Source: Rostratula benghalensis (taxonomy: Eukaryota > Chordata > Aves > Charadriiformes > Rostratulidae). From it: a stretch of 64,000 nucleotides of DNA. Location of the stretch: contig VXAI01000183.1 of the NCBI GenBank assembly GCA_013399305.1, positions 979,145 to 1,043,144 on the forward strand, written 5' to 3'. Of the stretch, positions 36,169-47,875 are shown one piece after another. Position 1 is the first letter of the stretch. The number at the start of each line of letters is the position of its first letter. Below the pieces are notes generated by a model, which saw only the letters and a program-made list of their open reading frames with translations, did not search any database and was not told the DNA's origin. Made by a program: the position numbers and the translations under genes.

Positions 36169-39100
36169 CAGAGAGATGTCTGCAATGTCGCTGATTAAAA
36201 AGCAAAGCTAATCCTTTCAATACTCACGGACAATACCTTTAAAGCATTTCCTTCTCAAATTAATTAGCCCCCTTTCTAGAGAGTCCAGCCAAGCTTTGTC
36301 ATTTACACATAATTTGAAAATAGAGGCAAAAAATTCACCTGTTTCCCTTTTTTGTATCCGGAAAAGCGTTCCCCAGGACTGCTCTGTCTTTACAGGGACG
36401 TAAAAGCAAATCTTCTAGAACACAGAGTTGCTGGAAACACATTTCGATCTGTAAATACTACCCTTAAAAACAAAACCCCTCCATTTATAGGCTTATTTTC
36501 ACGATGACAGTTTCGCTACATTTGTTGAATTGTAAAGCATGTAAAGCTCAGCAATAAAACGTCTGCAATCTGTAGCGGTAATGGGAGGCATGTCTCATAA
36601 ACAAGATAAGTTGTTTCTTGCCAATATTGTTACACTTCATAAATGCGAACTCGAGTCTGTTTTGCGTTTCCTAGATCAGTAGCAGACTTTTATTTTAATT
36701 AAACACAACATATAAAATATTCATTTAAAAAACAAACATCATTGTTTTAAAGACATCGTGCTAAATTAAATTATAGTGCTTCTTGCCATCAAGCTCTTGC
36801 ACAAAAGAAAGCTTTTGAATTCTGAGTGGAGGGAGACAACACAAATGTCCATCACAAACCAATAGTAGGAAGATGGTAGCTGCCCTACGAATAAATAAAC
36901 TATTTCTATTTTCCTGATAATCTAAGTGCTTAGATGAACTCATTCCAATTTCCAAAGAAATTTCAGCTGTGGTTGTAATTAAGAAACTTTATCACGTGGC
37001 AGCAAGGAAGATCCTGCCAGTCCCATTTTATGCAGCAGAACAACTAAGTGTTTCACTTCACGCTGACATAATTTATAGTCTCATTTCATTAGACTAATGC
37101 TGGATATCTCTGATAGAGCCATCTTCGACAGTCTCTACCCAAAAGTACTTTAGTTTTTGAAAGGTACCCTTTCGAGTCTAGATTGACCAGGAACCTGGTC
37201 AATCACTCACAATAGATATCAGCTCAAGCCCCATTCAATAAAAACACTATTTCTAGTTTAGTAACACAAATCGAGCTTCTGGATTTATCACAGAATCCGA
37301 ATACATTTCTTCTGACATGAGTCTCAGAGATGGAATAAATTACAGAAACAGAAGTTTTTAAATTGCCACTAAAGAGGAATTTTAGGGATGGAGAAGAAAC
37401 TAGCCAGAAAGAGCTGAACACTGATTTGTGGTGTAGAACCAGCAGCCTATCACCATGCCCTGAGAAGCAGCACCCATTTACAAAAAAGTTCCTGTGAAAC
37501 TTGGCCAGCATGCAAAAAAGGATCGCTCAGCTGTAACTCTACCAAAACAGCCGACACCAGGAATTCACTGTGCCACAGGAACAGCCAGGCATTCCCTTCA
37601 GAAACTCCTTACCTTGTAACAATAGCTTGATCCCATCGCATCACCCTTCTGTGTCCTTAAATAGAAGCTTTAAAATAACTGCAGTCACTTAATTCTGCCT
37701 TTAAGTGTTGTACATTATTACATTGATTTTGGTATTACTAAAGCCATTTAAACAGCTTTCAGAAAGTAGACTTGGGCTGTCAACATCTGTACCGAATTCA
37801 TAATTTTCTCATGTCACTGCCTGAAGTTACTCTGCAAAACAGACAGGTAGCCATAGCTTGTTCCAAACTGGCCAAGGTTGATTTAATTCCATCCTCCTAC
37901 TCTAGGAGGAAACTGGAAGGAACAGAATAGGCAAGAAGTACCATTAACGTACTGCTAAAATTTCAGGCTTCCATGAAATTTCAGAAGAGTAGAAATGGAA
38001 ATATGAGATATTAGGAAAACTAAAGTCTTGAGATGTGCCTCTGTCTTGGGTCACCAAAAACCAAGATGTGCCTCAAACACATATTCTACAAGTAATCGTA
38101 CAGAAAGGAAGTCCTCAGTCAGCTCCAGGTTCAAGAAGATGAAGAAAAGATGCACTGAAATCCCTGTCCCATCAGGCTAGATCACCCAGCACCTTGTGCT
38201 ATCCTTGAGTCCTCCAGCTTTGGTGCAAGATAATGTATTTCTTTATTGTTTGATGAAAACAAAGAGATTCTAACAGTCAGTCAATGGACTGAACAGGGAG
38301 CACATTCTCAACAAGGTTCTTCAAAGACTTCCTTCCTCAGGCCACCCTTCTACAGGATTTACCACTTTTCAAGCCTTGGAATCATATTTTTCACAAGAAA
38401 AAGATGAACAAGAAAATGCATAAAAGCCCAACCATCGCTTTTACTGTAAGCCTCATGGCTGAAAAAGAATTATATTCAATTCACAAAGCTGTATGTGCAA
38501 CAAGAGCATGAAACATCCTTTCCTCTATATCTCATCTACACCACAATTCATCTCAGCTCATTTTTTTTTTTCAGTTTATAATTTCTAAATAACTGCTTCT
38601 AATAAGCAAGCTCATCTTCTTCAATTTTTTAAGAAAACCTTCCCTTTCAGATTTCATCCTACTTTCTGTAAATTAACTGTTTTTATTAAAAGCAGAACTG
38701 ACAATTGCTGTTTGGCAAGAGATTTGATGCTTTTAGCTCATAGATATTTCCCCTAATCTCTTCATTTGGCAAGGCATATACCTTCATTTCAAATTGCTGC
38801 TAGTGCCTCTACTGATTCATTACACTCAGAATTGGTGCAAAAGCAAAGTCATTTCAGCAGGTTTTATACTATTGCAGCATTCCTACATTACAGAGTCGGT
38901 TATAATGACAAACCGCATGGGGAATATTTTTATTTCGGGGGGATTTACTTTAAAATAAACAGGAGGCAATTTATATAAATTAATTGCAGTAATAAACAAC
39001 TGTCACGAACCGGACCAACTATTGTACAGGGTGGGGAAGAGATGTGATTGACTGAACTTCCAGATCGAGAAGGAATCCACAAAGTCAGATTCCTCCCTGT

Positions 39101-40670
39101 CTCCTATATTTCAGCTGATCAAGAAGCAACTTCAGCCCTGGCACAAACATTTCAAACTTCTCAAGAGAGATCTGAATAAGTATTTAGTGAACTAGTTTGG
39201 TCACTGCTTCCTGTAAGCCTGAATTATCAGACTTGATGTTTTAATCATACAGTCACTTATTTTTATTAAAAAAATGTAAATTTTAAAATTACTAATTTAG
39301 ACTGCTACTTAATATATCAACAAACTGGCCAGGAATTGCCCTTCTGGGCAATATGGATTCCCAGTGCAGGCTGTTTCCTGAATCAGTATTTTCCTCTAAT
39401 GAAAAACTTTTAATGTTTTCAGATCTTGAGACAACAGAGCTATAAAAGCTGTCAATCCAGTCCCTTCCGTAGTCTGTGAGCTGTAAAATCACCAGATGGA
39501 TTCTCTTTGCTTTACCCTAAAACCTGAAAGAGATTTCTACAAAATAAATCACGAGCCCTGCCGGCTCAGGAAGGGCAGAGACACATCAATTTATTTTGCA
39601 CTTCAGCAACCAAATTCATGTCATCTCTCTCCTCCTTTTCACAACATCCAAAGCTGGTGCAAGTGGAGAGGAGCGACAAGGGACAACCCCGCTGTCTGGT
39701 AGGCTGTGGGAATAAGGAATTCAAAGTGAAGGAAATCTGTTCTTCTCATAGGACCACACATCCATCAGCAAGGCAATATTAAACTCATGTTTGGCTGAGA
39801 AACACAGAATTTCAGGCCCAGTAGCTCCAAAGAAGGACTAATACATGGCAATGCAAAGCGGCTGAGTCCAGACGCCTAATGCTTCTGCACATTTTTTGCA
39901 TCTCACAGAGCTTTAGAGAGTCACCACCTTCTCTAATAAATGTCTGAACAAAAGCTGAGCTTCTTAAAGGAAGGATTTGGAGGACATTTTGCATCATCAA
40001 AGTCCTTCTGTTCTAAGCAAATAGGATCTCCCCAGCTTCTCATTCTCTGATGTCTAGCCCTTTCCACGCTAACCAGAACGGTCTGTTTCTTCACTGGGTA
40101 TCATATTCTTTACAGGCCGTAAATATTTGCATCATGTGAAAGAAGTGACTCACCAAAGATATTCAATTACAGAGCAAACTGAGAGGATTATTATTTATAT
40201 TGCCAAGCGTAGCTCAGATGCAGGTCCTCCCCACAGCACAGGCTGTGGCCGTCACCACCTTGATTCCCATCTTCAGCCAAGCAAGGGTTTGCCCAGGTTA
40301 CGATCCCTCCCTGCTGAGTTTGATGTGCTCTTTTTTTTTGTGCACAGACTGCAAAAAAAACCCCCAAAACTTTATTTTTACAATACAAATGGTGCGGTTA
40401 CGCCACGTTATAGATAAGGCACGTTACAGCAGTCTCAGCGTTAAGAAACCAGGGTGAAGTTTGGTGGGAGAAAGGGAGTGTTTTGGTTGTAGGCTGGCTG
40501 TCCCTCTGGTAAATGCTGATACAACCCAAGGCAACGTTAACACCTTTGCTAAAGGAGTTTGGCAGAGACACACCGACCTACAGTGAAGTGCCACAGAGCC
40601 TTCAATTTTTCCTATTCAGTCCAGCATTATCGTGCTCAGGCTGATATAATCAAATGGGTATAAATGGCTC
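36169..40670. other. Non-coding stretch
   Basis: No gene or transposon recognised. A perfect 11-bp inverted repeat lies at 37181-37204. The part at 36480-36720 has mixed composition with TTAATTAAAC and TAAACAAGATAA motifs and could be regulatory, without proof. The 96-codon frame at 40127-40417 overlaps two others and is not credible as coding. Confidence 0.5.
37181..37204. repeat. Near-perfect 24-bp palindrome
   Basis: GATTGACCAGG (37181-37191) and CCTGGTCAATC (37194-37204) are exact reverse complements separated by AA. It is the longest perfect short-loop inverted repeat I noticed in the window. Confidence 0.9.
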
Positions 40671-40715
40671 TTTTTTTTTTTTTTTAAATTTTTTTATTTT
40701 ATTTTATTTTATTTT
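40671..40715. repeat. Poly(T) plus (ATTTT)n microsatellite
   Basis: T15 at 40671-40685, then AAATTTTTTT and four ATTTT units at 40696-40715. It ends against CAGCGAGC, where the sequence becomes complex. Confidence 0.85.
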
Positions 40716-42181
40716 CAGCGAGCATTATTTATCCTGAGTGGCTGGGAACTACGTTTTTGCTGATCTGAATGAATTGCTGTTCTACACAACAACTAAATTA
40801 ACTTTGGTGTTTCGATTAGCGTGGCAAGAGCTTTGAGCTGTTTACTTTACCACCGTTCAACAGCCGTTTTCACTCAGCAGCTTTATCATAACATTTTAAT
40901 CAGCTGGAACTTGCAGAGCATTGAGCAAATTCGAGACCAAGACAAGAACACAATCAGTAGCTAGAAATGCAAGGTTGCCCCATTTTACAGACGGGAGTGC
41001 AAGCAGTACGTGGGAAAAAAACCTCCTGCCCGGCCACAGGGAAAGTCATTAGCAGAATGTATCCAACAATTATTTCTGCAAAAAAGTTAAGGGCATGTTT
41101 AATAGGGAGTACAGAAAGCATCTACATGGAATTAAGCATGTTGGTAATGGTGACCGTGATGACCCAAAGAAAGTTTCGGCAGGTGTGTAAGCAGAGTCAC
41201 ACCTCCTGAATAGGAATGGGAATATGAGATTGCCTTTTTATTATCACACCAGTTAGGCAAACAGCCAATTAGAAAAATATACACTAAAAGTTTCTGCCAA
41301 GCTAAATACTTTCTAACATATTAAGCATTATTAAAAATGCTTAAGCAAATCCCCAGGTATCTTTATTTTTCCCAAATGCGTACAATAGGCCTCAAAACAT
41401 ACTGTAGGATCTTAATAAGTGGTTACATACCTTCTGTTACAAATATATTAAAGCACAGCGTGTACAAGAGGATGGATCTGGGTGTAGGATTCGGGGAAGG
41501 AAGGAGCGTGTCCCACGATTGCTTCACTCTGCCGTTAGGAGGGATGGAAACCTCTCACAGGGCTCGGCCGGGGTCCCCGGCGCCAGTAATTCCCAACATC
41601 ACAGGCACAGGAACAAGAGGCACCACTGATATTTCTCAGCTGGACCAACCTCCAGCTCAGCAACATTTTCTGAAGTTAAAAAATTTACTTCCATCAATTC
41701 TAAATATATGTAGAGCTAAATATAGTAAACCTCAGCTTGAAAAATCGCGGCTAAAGCTAACATACACTCAGGCTCAGTCTGTGCACCAGCTGTGGATAAA
41801 AATGTGCTGAAAAGTAGAACATTTTGTCTCTTTTCATTTATCAAACATTCAGTTGCAAACACACAGTCATCTGTTTAAGAAGAGCTGAGAATCTGTTAAA
41901 ATTATTCATTTGATGGTTTTGAGAATTTAAATCACAATTTTCTCTGGAATTTCAACTCTCAGGTAACTTTTTATGGGTAATGCTTTCAATCAAAAAAACT
42001 CTGGTTACTGGAAGTCTTTTTTCAAATGCACTTCTGCATTTTGGCAACAATTTTTTTTTTGTTTATTTGTTCAAATGAGCAATTAATTAATATAAGCAAT
42101 GTCATTTTGCTAGACAGTTGTAAAACACATATCTGCACCGTGACTGCAGATTAATGAATCAACCTCACTGCCAGTATAAAT
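40716..42181. other. Non-coding stretch, possibly containing conserved elements
   Basis: 40740-40940 has balanced composition with several CpGs. 41470-41600 is G+C-rich with a palindrome at 41567-41581 (GCCGGGG-T-CCCCGGC). The 157-codon frame at 41337-41810 has no recognised family and a composition that shifts along its length, so I do not call it a gene. Confidence 0.45.
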
Positions 42182-42219
42182 ACAGATAGCATTTTATTTC
42201 ACAGATAGCATTTTATTTC
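42182..42219. repeat. Perfect 19-bp tandem duplication
   Basis: The unit ACAGATAGCATTTTATTTC occurs twice with no spacer and no mismatch (42182-42200, 42201-42219). Confidence 0.95.
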
Positions 42220-42822
42220 TTTTCTTGATACGTTACCATAGATAGTGTGGATGGCTAATGTGTTGTCAACTCTCCTGGTTTGAGGTAAGCATCAGCTTTG
42301 ACATTTCCATCTTTCACAAGGAAGGATTTACACGGTCATACGATTCACTAAGTCCCTGAGTGAATCTGCATGATCAGAAATAAGGCAACACAGGAACCCA
42401 GGTAGACTCCAGACAAAAGATTTTAAGCAGACCAAGGACTTCACCCTCTATTTCCTTTTCAAACCTGTAAGAATAATAAAGGATGGTTCAAGTGTCCATC
42501 AAACTGGTGATTCTTTGTAAGCCAAATAAGATTTTCACTGTCAAGAACACATTGTCTGTATCTAAACTCATTCTGTATAGTCTCTTTAAGGCCAAGAGAA
42601 AGAAATATGTTTACTTCTCCTTGAACACTCCTATTCCCTCACTGGCTGTGTCCCATCCTGGCCCCAATTCCAATCCTCCTCATGATCAATCTCCTTTTTT
42701 CCTTGCACATCCCCTTAATATCTGCTCTCCTCTTCTTTCCCCTAATGCTACAAACTTGTATTTAGCCTCTGTCATCTTAAAAATGCTTGATGCTACCTGC
42801 ATTCCTACCACTCCTCTTGATC
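42220..42822. other. Non-coding, pyrimidine-rich on the plus strand toward the right
   Basis: From about 42620 the plus strand is dominated by C and T, which produces long frames in both directions. No family was recognised. Confidence 0.5.
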
Positions 42823-42843
42823 CTTTTTTCTCCCTTTTTCTCC

Positions 42844-42876
<33 letters not shown>
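42823..42876. repeat. Polypyrimidine tract ending in T24
   Basis: A pure C/T run (TTTTTTCTCCC, TTTTTCTCC, TTTTTTCTC) ending in T24 at 42853-42876, the longest homopolymer in the window. Confidence 0.88.
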
Positions 42877-44269
42877 CTGAGTTCTCTTTGCTGAACTGCT
42901 TTGCCACCTCCAGGGAAGATGTCCCTTCCCCCTAACACTCTTCCAAGTTCTTTCCCTCCACTTCCCTCCCCTTGGACTCTTCACCTCTGCTAAGGAACAA
43001 CCTTCCAAGAACAGGAACATTGCAGATCTGCCTTATTTCTTCTTAGACCCAAAAAACAGCATGACTTCATCTTTATTTTAGACCACCAATTGCCTGATTT
43101 TCTTGCCAGTTTTTTTGTTGTTGTTGTTGACCTTAGCTTTGAAGGCTTCATCACCTTTTTTCGCCTCTCCCCTCTCTCTCTCTCTAAGGGGGAGGATGAG
43201 CCTTCAAGACACCCCTACATCTCATTTTCTGTAAGCAGCTTTGACGTATCTCTACACTTGAGGACACCGTCCCACTCAGCTACCTCCTCATCCCCTCTCG
43301 AGTGCTTCCTAAAAACTCATGGCGTTCCTGGCGACAGGAAAAGAGTTCATCAAAGTGCTGGCACTGAATTGCTCTGCGAGTGAACCTCCTACGCCCTGGG
43401 ATAAAAATAAACAACAACAGTCAGAAATATTGCTAAGAAACCATATGCTTTGGATTTTTTGGCTATCACCAAAAGAACAGGAATCGTCGGTACTCCGGGT
43501 CCAGGAGAATCAAACCGCACATAAAGTAAAAATAATAATAATAAATCTTTCAGAAGAGCTGGAAGTATAGACAATCTGATGAAGTGCATTGGCTCTATTT
43601 TTTAATTCTTAGCAAACTATTTTAGATTGTTTAAGTGTCTGTTATGTTATTTTTCCTCTCAACTCAGAGCCCCAGACAGCTGGAGGTGTTTAAAGGAAAA
43701 AGTAATGTGCATTTTTTCCACAATATGTAGAATTCCTATTCTTATATTAGTTTTTATTCTTAGAAGCTCGAGCTGAAATTTGAGTTCCACTGCAATGCTC
43801 CCACTAATTGCCTTGAATAATTCAAATTTTACCACTCTCAAGGGCACAACTGGAGCCAGACTGTTATAAGCCATATTTGTTACTCTGGAGCCAACAAAAT
43901 AAGTACGCTTTATGCTGTAGAGCACGCTGAGCTTAAGTTACATTATTTTGTTTGTTTCGAATTTAGAGAAGTGGAAAAAAAACCACAGTGGATTGGCTTG
44001 TCAAAGGAGCCTACCAATAAACACAGAACAAGCCGAATTTTACTTTTAAAGCAGCAGGAATACGTCAAAATCACAGTGCAACCCCAAAAATTGTACTTTG
44101 CTGAAGAAAATTAGAAAAGGCCTAAACTGTGGGATCTCTCTATTTTTGGCTCAAGAGAGAAATTCTGAAGCTGCTGATGATTTGAAATGGGTCCTGAAGA
44201 GAAGGAAGGAAGGAAATTAGAAATTTTTTTAACTTACAAAATTGTCTTGCCTGTGTAATAACACTGTGC
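42877..44269. other. Non-coding stretch with small microsatellites
   Basis: (TTG)n at 43116-43129, (CT)n at 43172-43185, (AAT)n at about 43530-43544 and (GGAA)n at 44201-44214. No gene or transposon recognised. Confidence 0.5.
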
Positions 44270-44640
44270 ATGACTGTCACTCTGAAGACATATTAGCTCA
44301 TTTAGGTAATTAGTGTGAGCAGCATGTTTCCCTGCTTATTCCATTCAATTATAGGGTGCTCACTTTGTCATTACTGGAGTATCTTAATGTGACTTGTAAT
44401 TAGTGTAATTACAATCCAATGTTAATTATATCTGCCACTTAGACATAATTTTATATAGTAATGGTCTTATTCTCAATAACCTTATTATGTTGTTTATTCA
44501 AACAGGAATTTAGCCTTCTTTCATGCGTCAAATACGGAGATTACAAAAAGTACTGCCTGTCATTTTTGTAGTTATGACTAGGGGATCTTTGCATTGCAAA
44601 ATCATATTTGGGGCAATCAATGAGTGGAGAAAACCAAATT
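44270..44640. promoter_or_regulatory. Candidate regulatory element: clustered homeodomain-type sites
   Basis: TAATTAG occurs at 44307-44313 and 44397-44403, each within a repeated TAATTAGTGT; TAATTAC lies at 44406-44412, TTAATTA at 44422-44428 and CAATTA at 44346-44351. A palindrome TTTGCATTGCAAA, resembling POU or C/EBP sites, is at 44588-44600. Such spacing of TAAT cores is common in developmental enhancers, but A+T-rich DNA also yields them by chance. No target gene is visible in the window. Confidence 0.25.
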
Positions 44641-47412
44641 ATAGAGACTGATTATTAGAGATATGCTGAACTAACAAAAATAATTTGCACAGGAGGCACA
44701 TTAAGACCTACTCGGGCTCATGAGTGCCGCGGGGAGGGAGGTCAGTGCCCATAAGTTAACCAGAAAATGAGAGACTGTGATATAGGAAGTATATGGGCTG
44801 CTGTATGGTGTACGTACCCGTGGTGGTATTAGTGCTTCTCTTATTTGCAGAGTAATAAAATAGCAACTCTAGATGAGCCAAATAACGTCCTGGGGAAAGC
44901 TTCTCGGTGGCAATGATGACACCTTTTAGCAAAGGGCTCGTGCATCTGATAATGGGCTTTATTTTTCCAATAGCATTTAGGGGGGTACAATCACACAGCG
45001 GTTTTAGTACAGACAAGGAATGAGGTCTTGCACCCTTTCTGGGCTCTGCTTCACCTTGCGGTGTTGGGATTCTTCTGGATGAAGCAAAATGGAAGGCATG
45101 GCCCTGGAAACCCCCTGCCCCTGGTCAAGGATGCTCTCCTGTGTCACCAGACCGCAATAAATCAGAATAAAAAGCCACCAAACGTGGCCAGTGGGTTCTC
45201 AGCACCACCTCGCTCTACAGATCAGCTCCCACTCGCTGCTGCAGTCCTAAACTCATCAGACAGCAAACGACAGAGCCATTCCACAAATCAAGGTTTTTCT
45301 TGGAATTAGCCCCAAACTGGAATAAACTCCTTCTTGGAAGTAAAGAATGCACCAAACCCAAATCACACCCTAGCCCATGAGTTCTCACCTGCAATCTCTA
45401 ACACACACGGTTACATCTATGTAGATTAAAACCCACTAAAACAGCCAGTCAAAACAATGCAGGTATTTCTCCCTCCACAGAGCCCCTAAGGGACAAGAAA
45501 CCCATGACAAATATTGGCCATGTTCTTTAATGCACAGCGTTGAAGAGTGGCATAAGAACAGGAGGAGCAGAGAAGGGAATTTGGCAGCTCTCTGGGAGAT
45601 GGAAACTGAGATCCCCCTCCCCTAATCCATGTCTTTTATTGAGAGTCTGAAAAGGGGTTCAAGCTTTGAGCTCACTCTTTGGGGGCTAATGAATCATTCA
45701 GATTTCCACGGCTCAGGGTGATGGCCCAAGACAGCTGGCAGCTTGCTTTGAGCTTCAGAAAAATCAAGAAGTTTCAAAAAGAAAGCAGAGAGGCAGTGAA
45801 AAATAAAAGCAAATCAGGGGCATGTACACAGAAGAGTGGTGTTACCGCTAACCCAGCGGGAAAACCGGGAAACATTCTCCAGTGCTGAAGGGAGGCTTAA
45901 GGAGCAAAATCCCATGTTGTGAGTTAAGCCCTCTCCTTTGCTCTCCACGGCTGAGAAGCCCATCCCAGGTCCACCCATCTCTGCCCTTTTTGGGGCACAC
46001 AAAGCAAATTCAAGGGTTTGTTCTCATTCCTCTTCCCAGCCATCACCCTTTGGATGTCCACGGGCACACTCCTGCTCCAGCTACCAGAAGCAAATGCTGC
46101 TTCTGCCTTAGGTCCCTTTGAAAGGCAAGAAAAACCTCCTGTTTTTCCCAAGTTCGGGCACAGATTTTCAACTACTTCAGCAGCCTCACATGCAAGGCAT
46201 CGCCTTAGCCCCTTTAGGTTCCTTCCACCAAAACCCAAATTATTTTTACTACTAAATCTGTTGCATTGAAAGGATATGAAATCTGCTTAAATCTACTTTA
46301 AACCTGTCAGGCCTCCTAGTATGATTCTATTGAAAAAATAAATAAAATTTAAGATATTTATTGACATTTTTAAAGTGCTTCAAAGGAAAAACAAAAATCC
46401 TTTCGTTGTTGTTGCTTCACTAGTTGCACAAAACACATCTGGGTTATCACAGTTCTAGAATCTTAAAGTTATTTTAACAAGACAGTTCCTATCATAGGAT
46501 TTTCAGATATAAAAATATCTCAAATACAAAACATGAAAACATTGCTTAGGTTGATACCGTCGGATTGTGAAATCAAACATATCTCTGGGCTATACAATAA
46601 CTATAATCTATCCTTCATGCAATATAAATCTTACTGGCACTTCTGCATGAATAGTGGTTTCTCACCAGCTGCCAATTAAATCACATCGCTGCCAATAACA
46701 CTCAGTAAAGAGTCAGGTCTATCTGTTTTACTTGCCTTTTTTTTTTTTTTTATTAAATTCAAAGTCCACTTCCTAATAGCAGGCGGTGATTTTACAGTTC
46801 TCCAGTGATTAAAATCACTCAGCCTTCAGTCCCGTGCACTACAGCCCCACACCAGGACTGCAGTAATCACCTCGAAAAGCACCGCCTGTTGCATTTTATT
46901 GCTTAAATACAGTCAGCAGGGGCATCTCAGGAATGTGCATTCATTCAAACCAAGGCTGCTCAGTAATGATTAACCAGCAGCTACCCCAAGTTCTTCCACT
47001 TGCTTTGGTACCTGAAAGGACACGGCAAGAAGAGCAGGTCCGTTCTGCAAGAAACACCTCCTGTCCTACCAAAAAGAGTGTGAAGTTATGTGTGATAACA
47101 GGTTAGTTCCTTACCTTTTAGTATTTTTTTTATAAACAAAGTGCTGCTACGGGCCAGTACAGCTCTAACATCTTGAAAATCAATTCAAGAAGCTTGGAAA
47201 AAGAGAAGTCTGTACCAGCCCTTCATATATATTCTTAACTCTAGGACAGACTGGGAGCTGGTGTCACCTCCAAGAATCATTTCCTACCTGGATTTGTATG
47301 TTTCTCTTGGAGAGGGGAGGAGTGACCACGCAGGGGTCCATAGCACCAGTTACATTGCAGGTTTTGCCACTCTGAAGTCACAGGAATCAGGCTGGAGGAG
47401 GTGACCAAAAAT
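44641..47412. other. Non-coding stretch
   Basis: No gene or clear transposon. T15 at 46737-46751. The complementary open frames at 45.8-46.3 kb lie in a C-rich segment and mirror each other. Confidence 0.5.
46737..46751. repeat. Poly(T) tract (T15)
   Basis: Uninterrupted T15. Confidence 0.85.
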
Positions 47413-47875
47413 GACATCCCACCACACCAGGTTGATGCTCCAAGCCCCGCCACCAGCCTGGCCTTGAACCCCTCCAGGGATGGGGCAGCCACAACTTCTC
47501 TGGGCAACCTGGGCCAGGCTCTCACCACCCTCACACCAAAGAACTTCTTCCCATCTCAGCTCCATCTCCCATTGTTCAGTGTCAAACGCTTCCTCCAGGT
47601 CCTATGGCTCCCCTCCCTGACCAAGAGTCCCCTCCCCAGCTTTCCTGGAGCCCCTTGAGGGACCAGAAGGGGCTCTAAGGTCTCCTTGGAGCCTTCTCTT
47701 CTCCAGGCTGAACCCCCCCTTCCCCTACCCTCTCAGCCTGTCCTCATAAGGAGATGTGCTGCAGCCCTGGGAGCACCTTGGTGGCCCTCCGCTGGACCCA
47801 CTCCAACAGGTCCATGTCCTTCCTGTGCTGAACAACAGGCTGTGCTCCACCAGTGGTCAGACCTCCTGTCAAACA
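47413..47875 (-). mobile_element. CR1 LINE lacking its extreme 3' end
   Basis: On the plus strand it begins abruptly with GACATCCCACCACACCAGG and continues through CCTTGAACCCCTCCAGGGA, CTCTGGGCAACCTGGGCC, CACACCAAAGAACTTCTTCC and AGCCTTCTCTTCTCCAGGCTG, all reverse-complement CR1. The right part is degraded beyond about 47830. The expected last ~70 bp (the AAGGTCCCTTCCAACC block and the octamer tail) is missing at the left edge. It shares its subfamily with the copies at 18658, 55999 and 61329 but extends further upstream. The coding part is broken. Confidence 0.92.

Noticed and set aside
41337..41810. 157-codon frame
   Set aside because: No recognisable domain; composition changes along its length from A+T-rich to G+C-rich; no splice or promoter support.
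42483..43020. Long frames on both strands around the T24 tract
   Set aside because: They run through phenylalanine or lysine homopolymers encoded by the polypyrimidine tract.
42620..43310. Possible ancient LINE or processed pseudogene in the C/T-rich region
   Set aside because: The impression rests on base composition only; I could not match any conserved motif.
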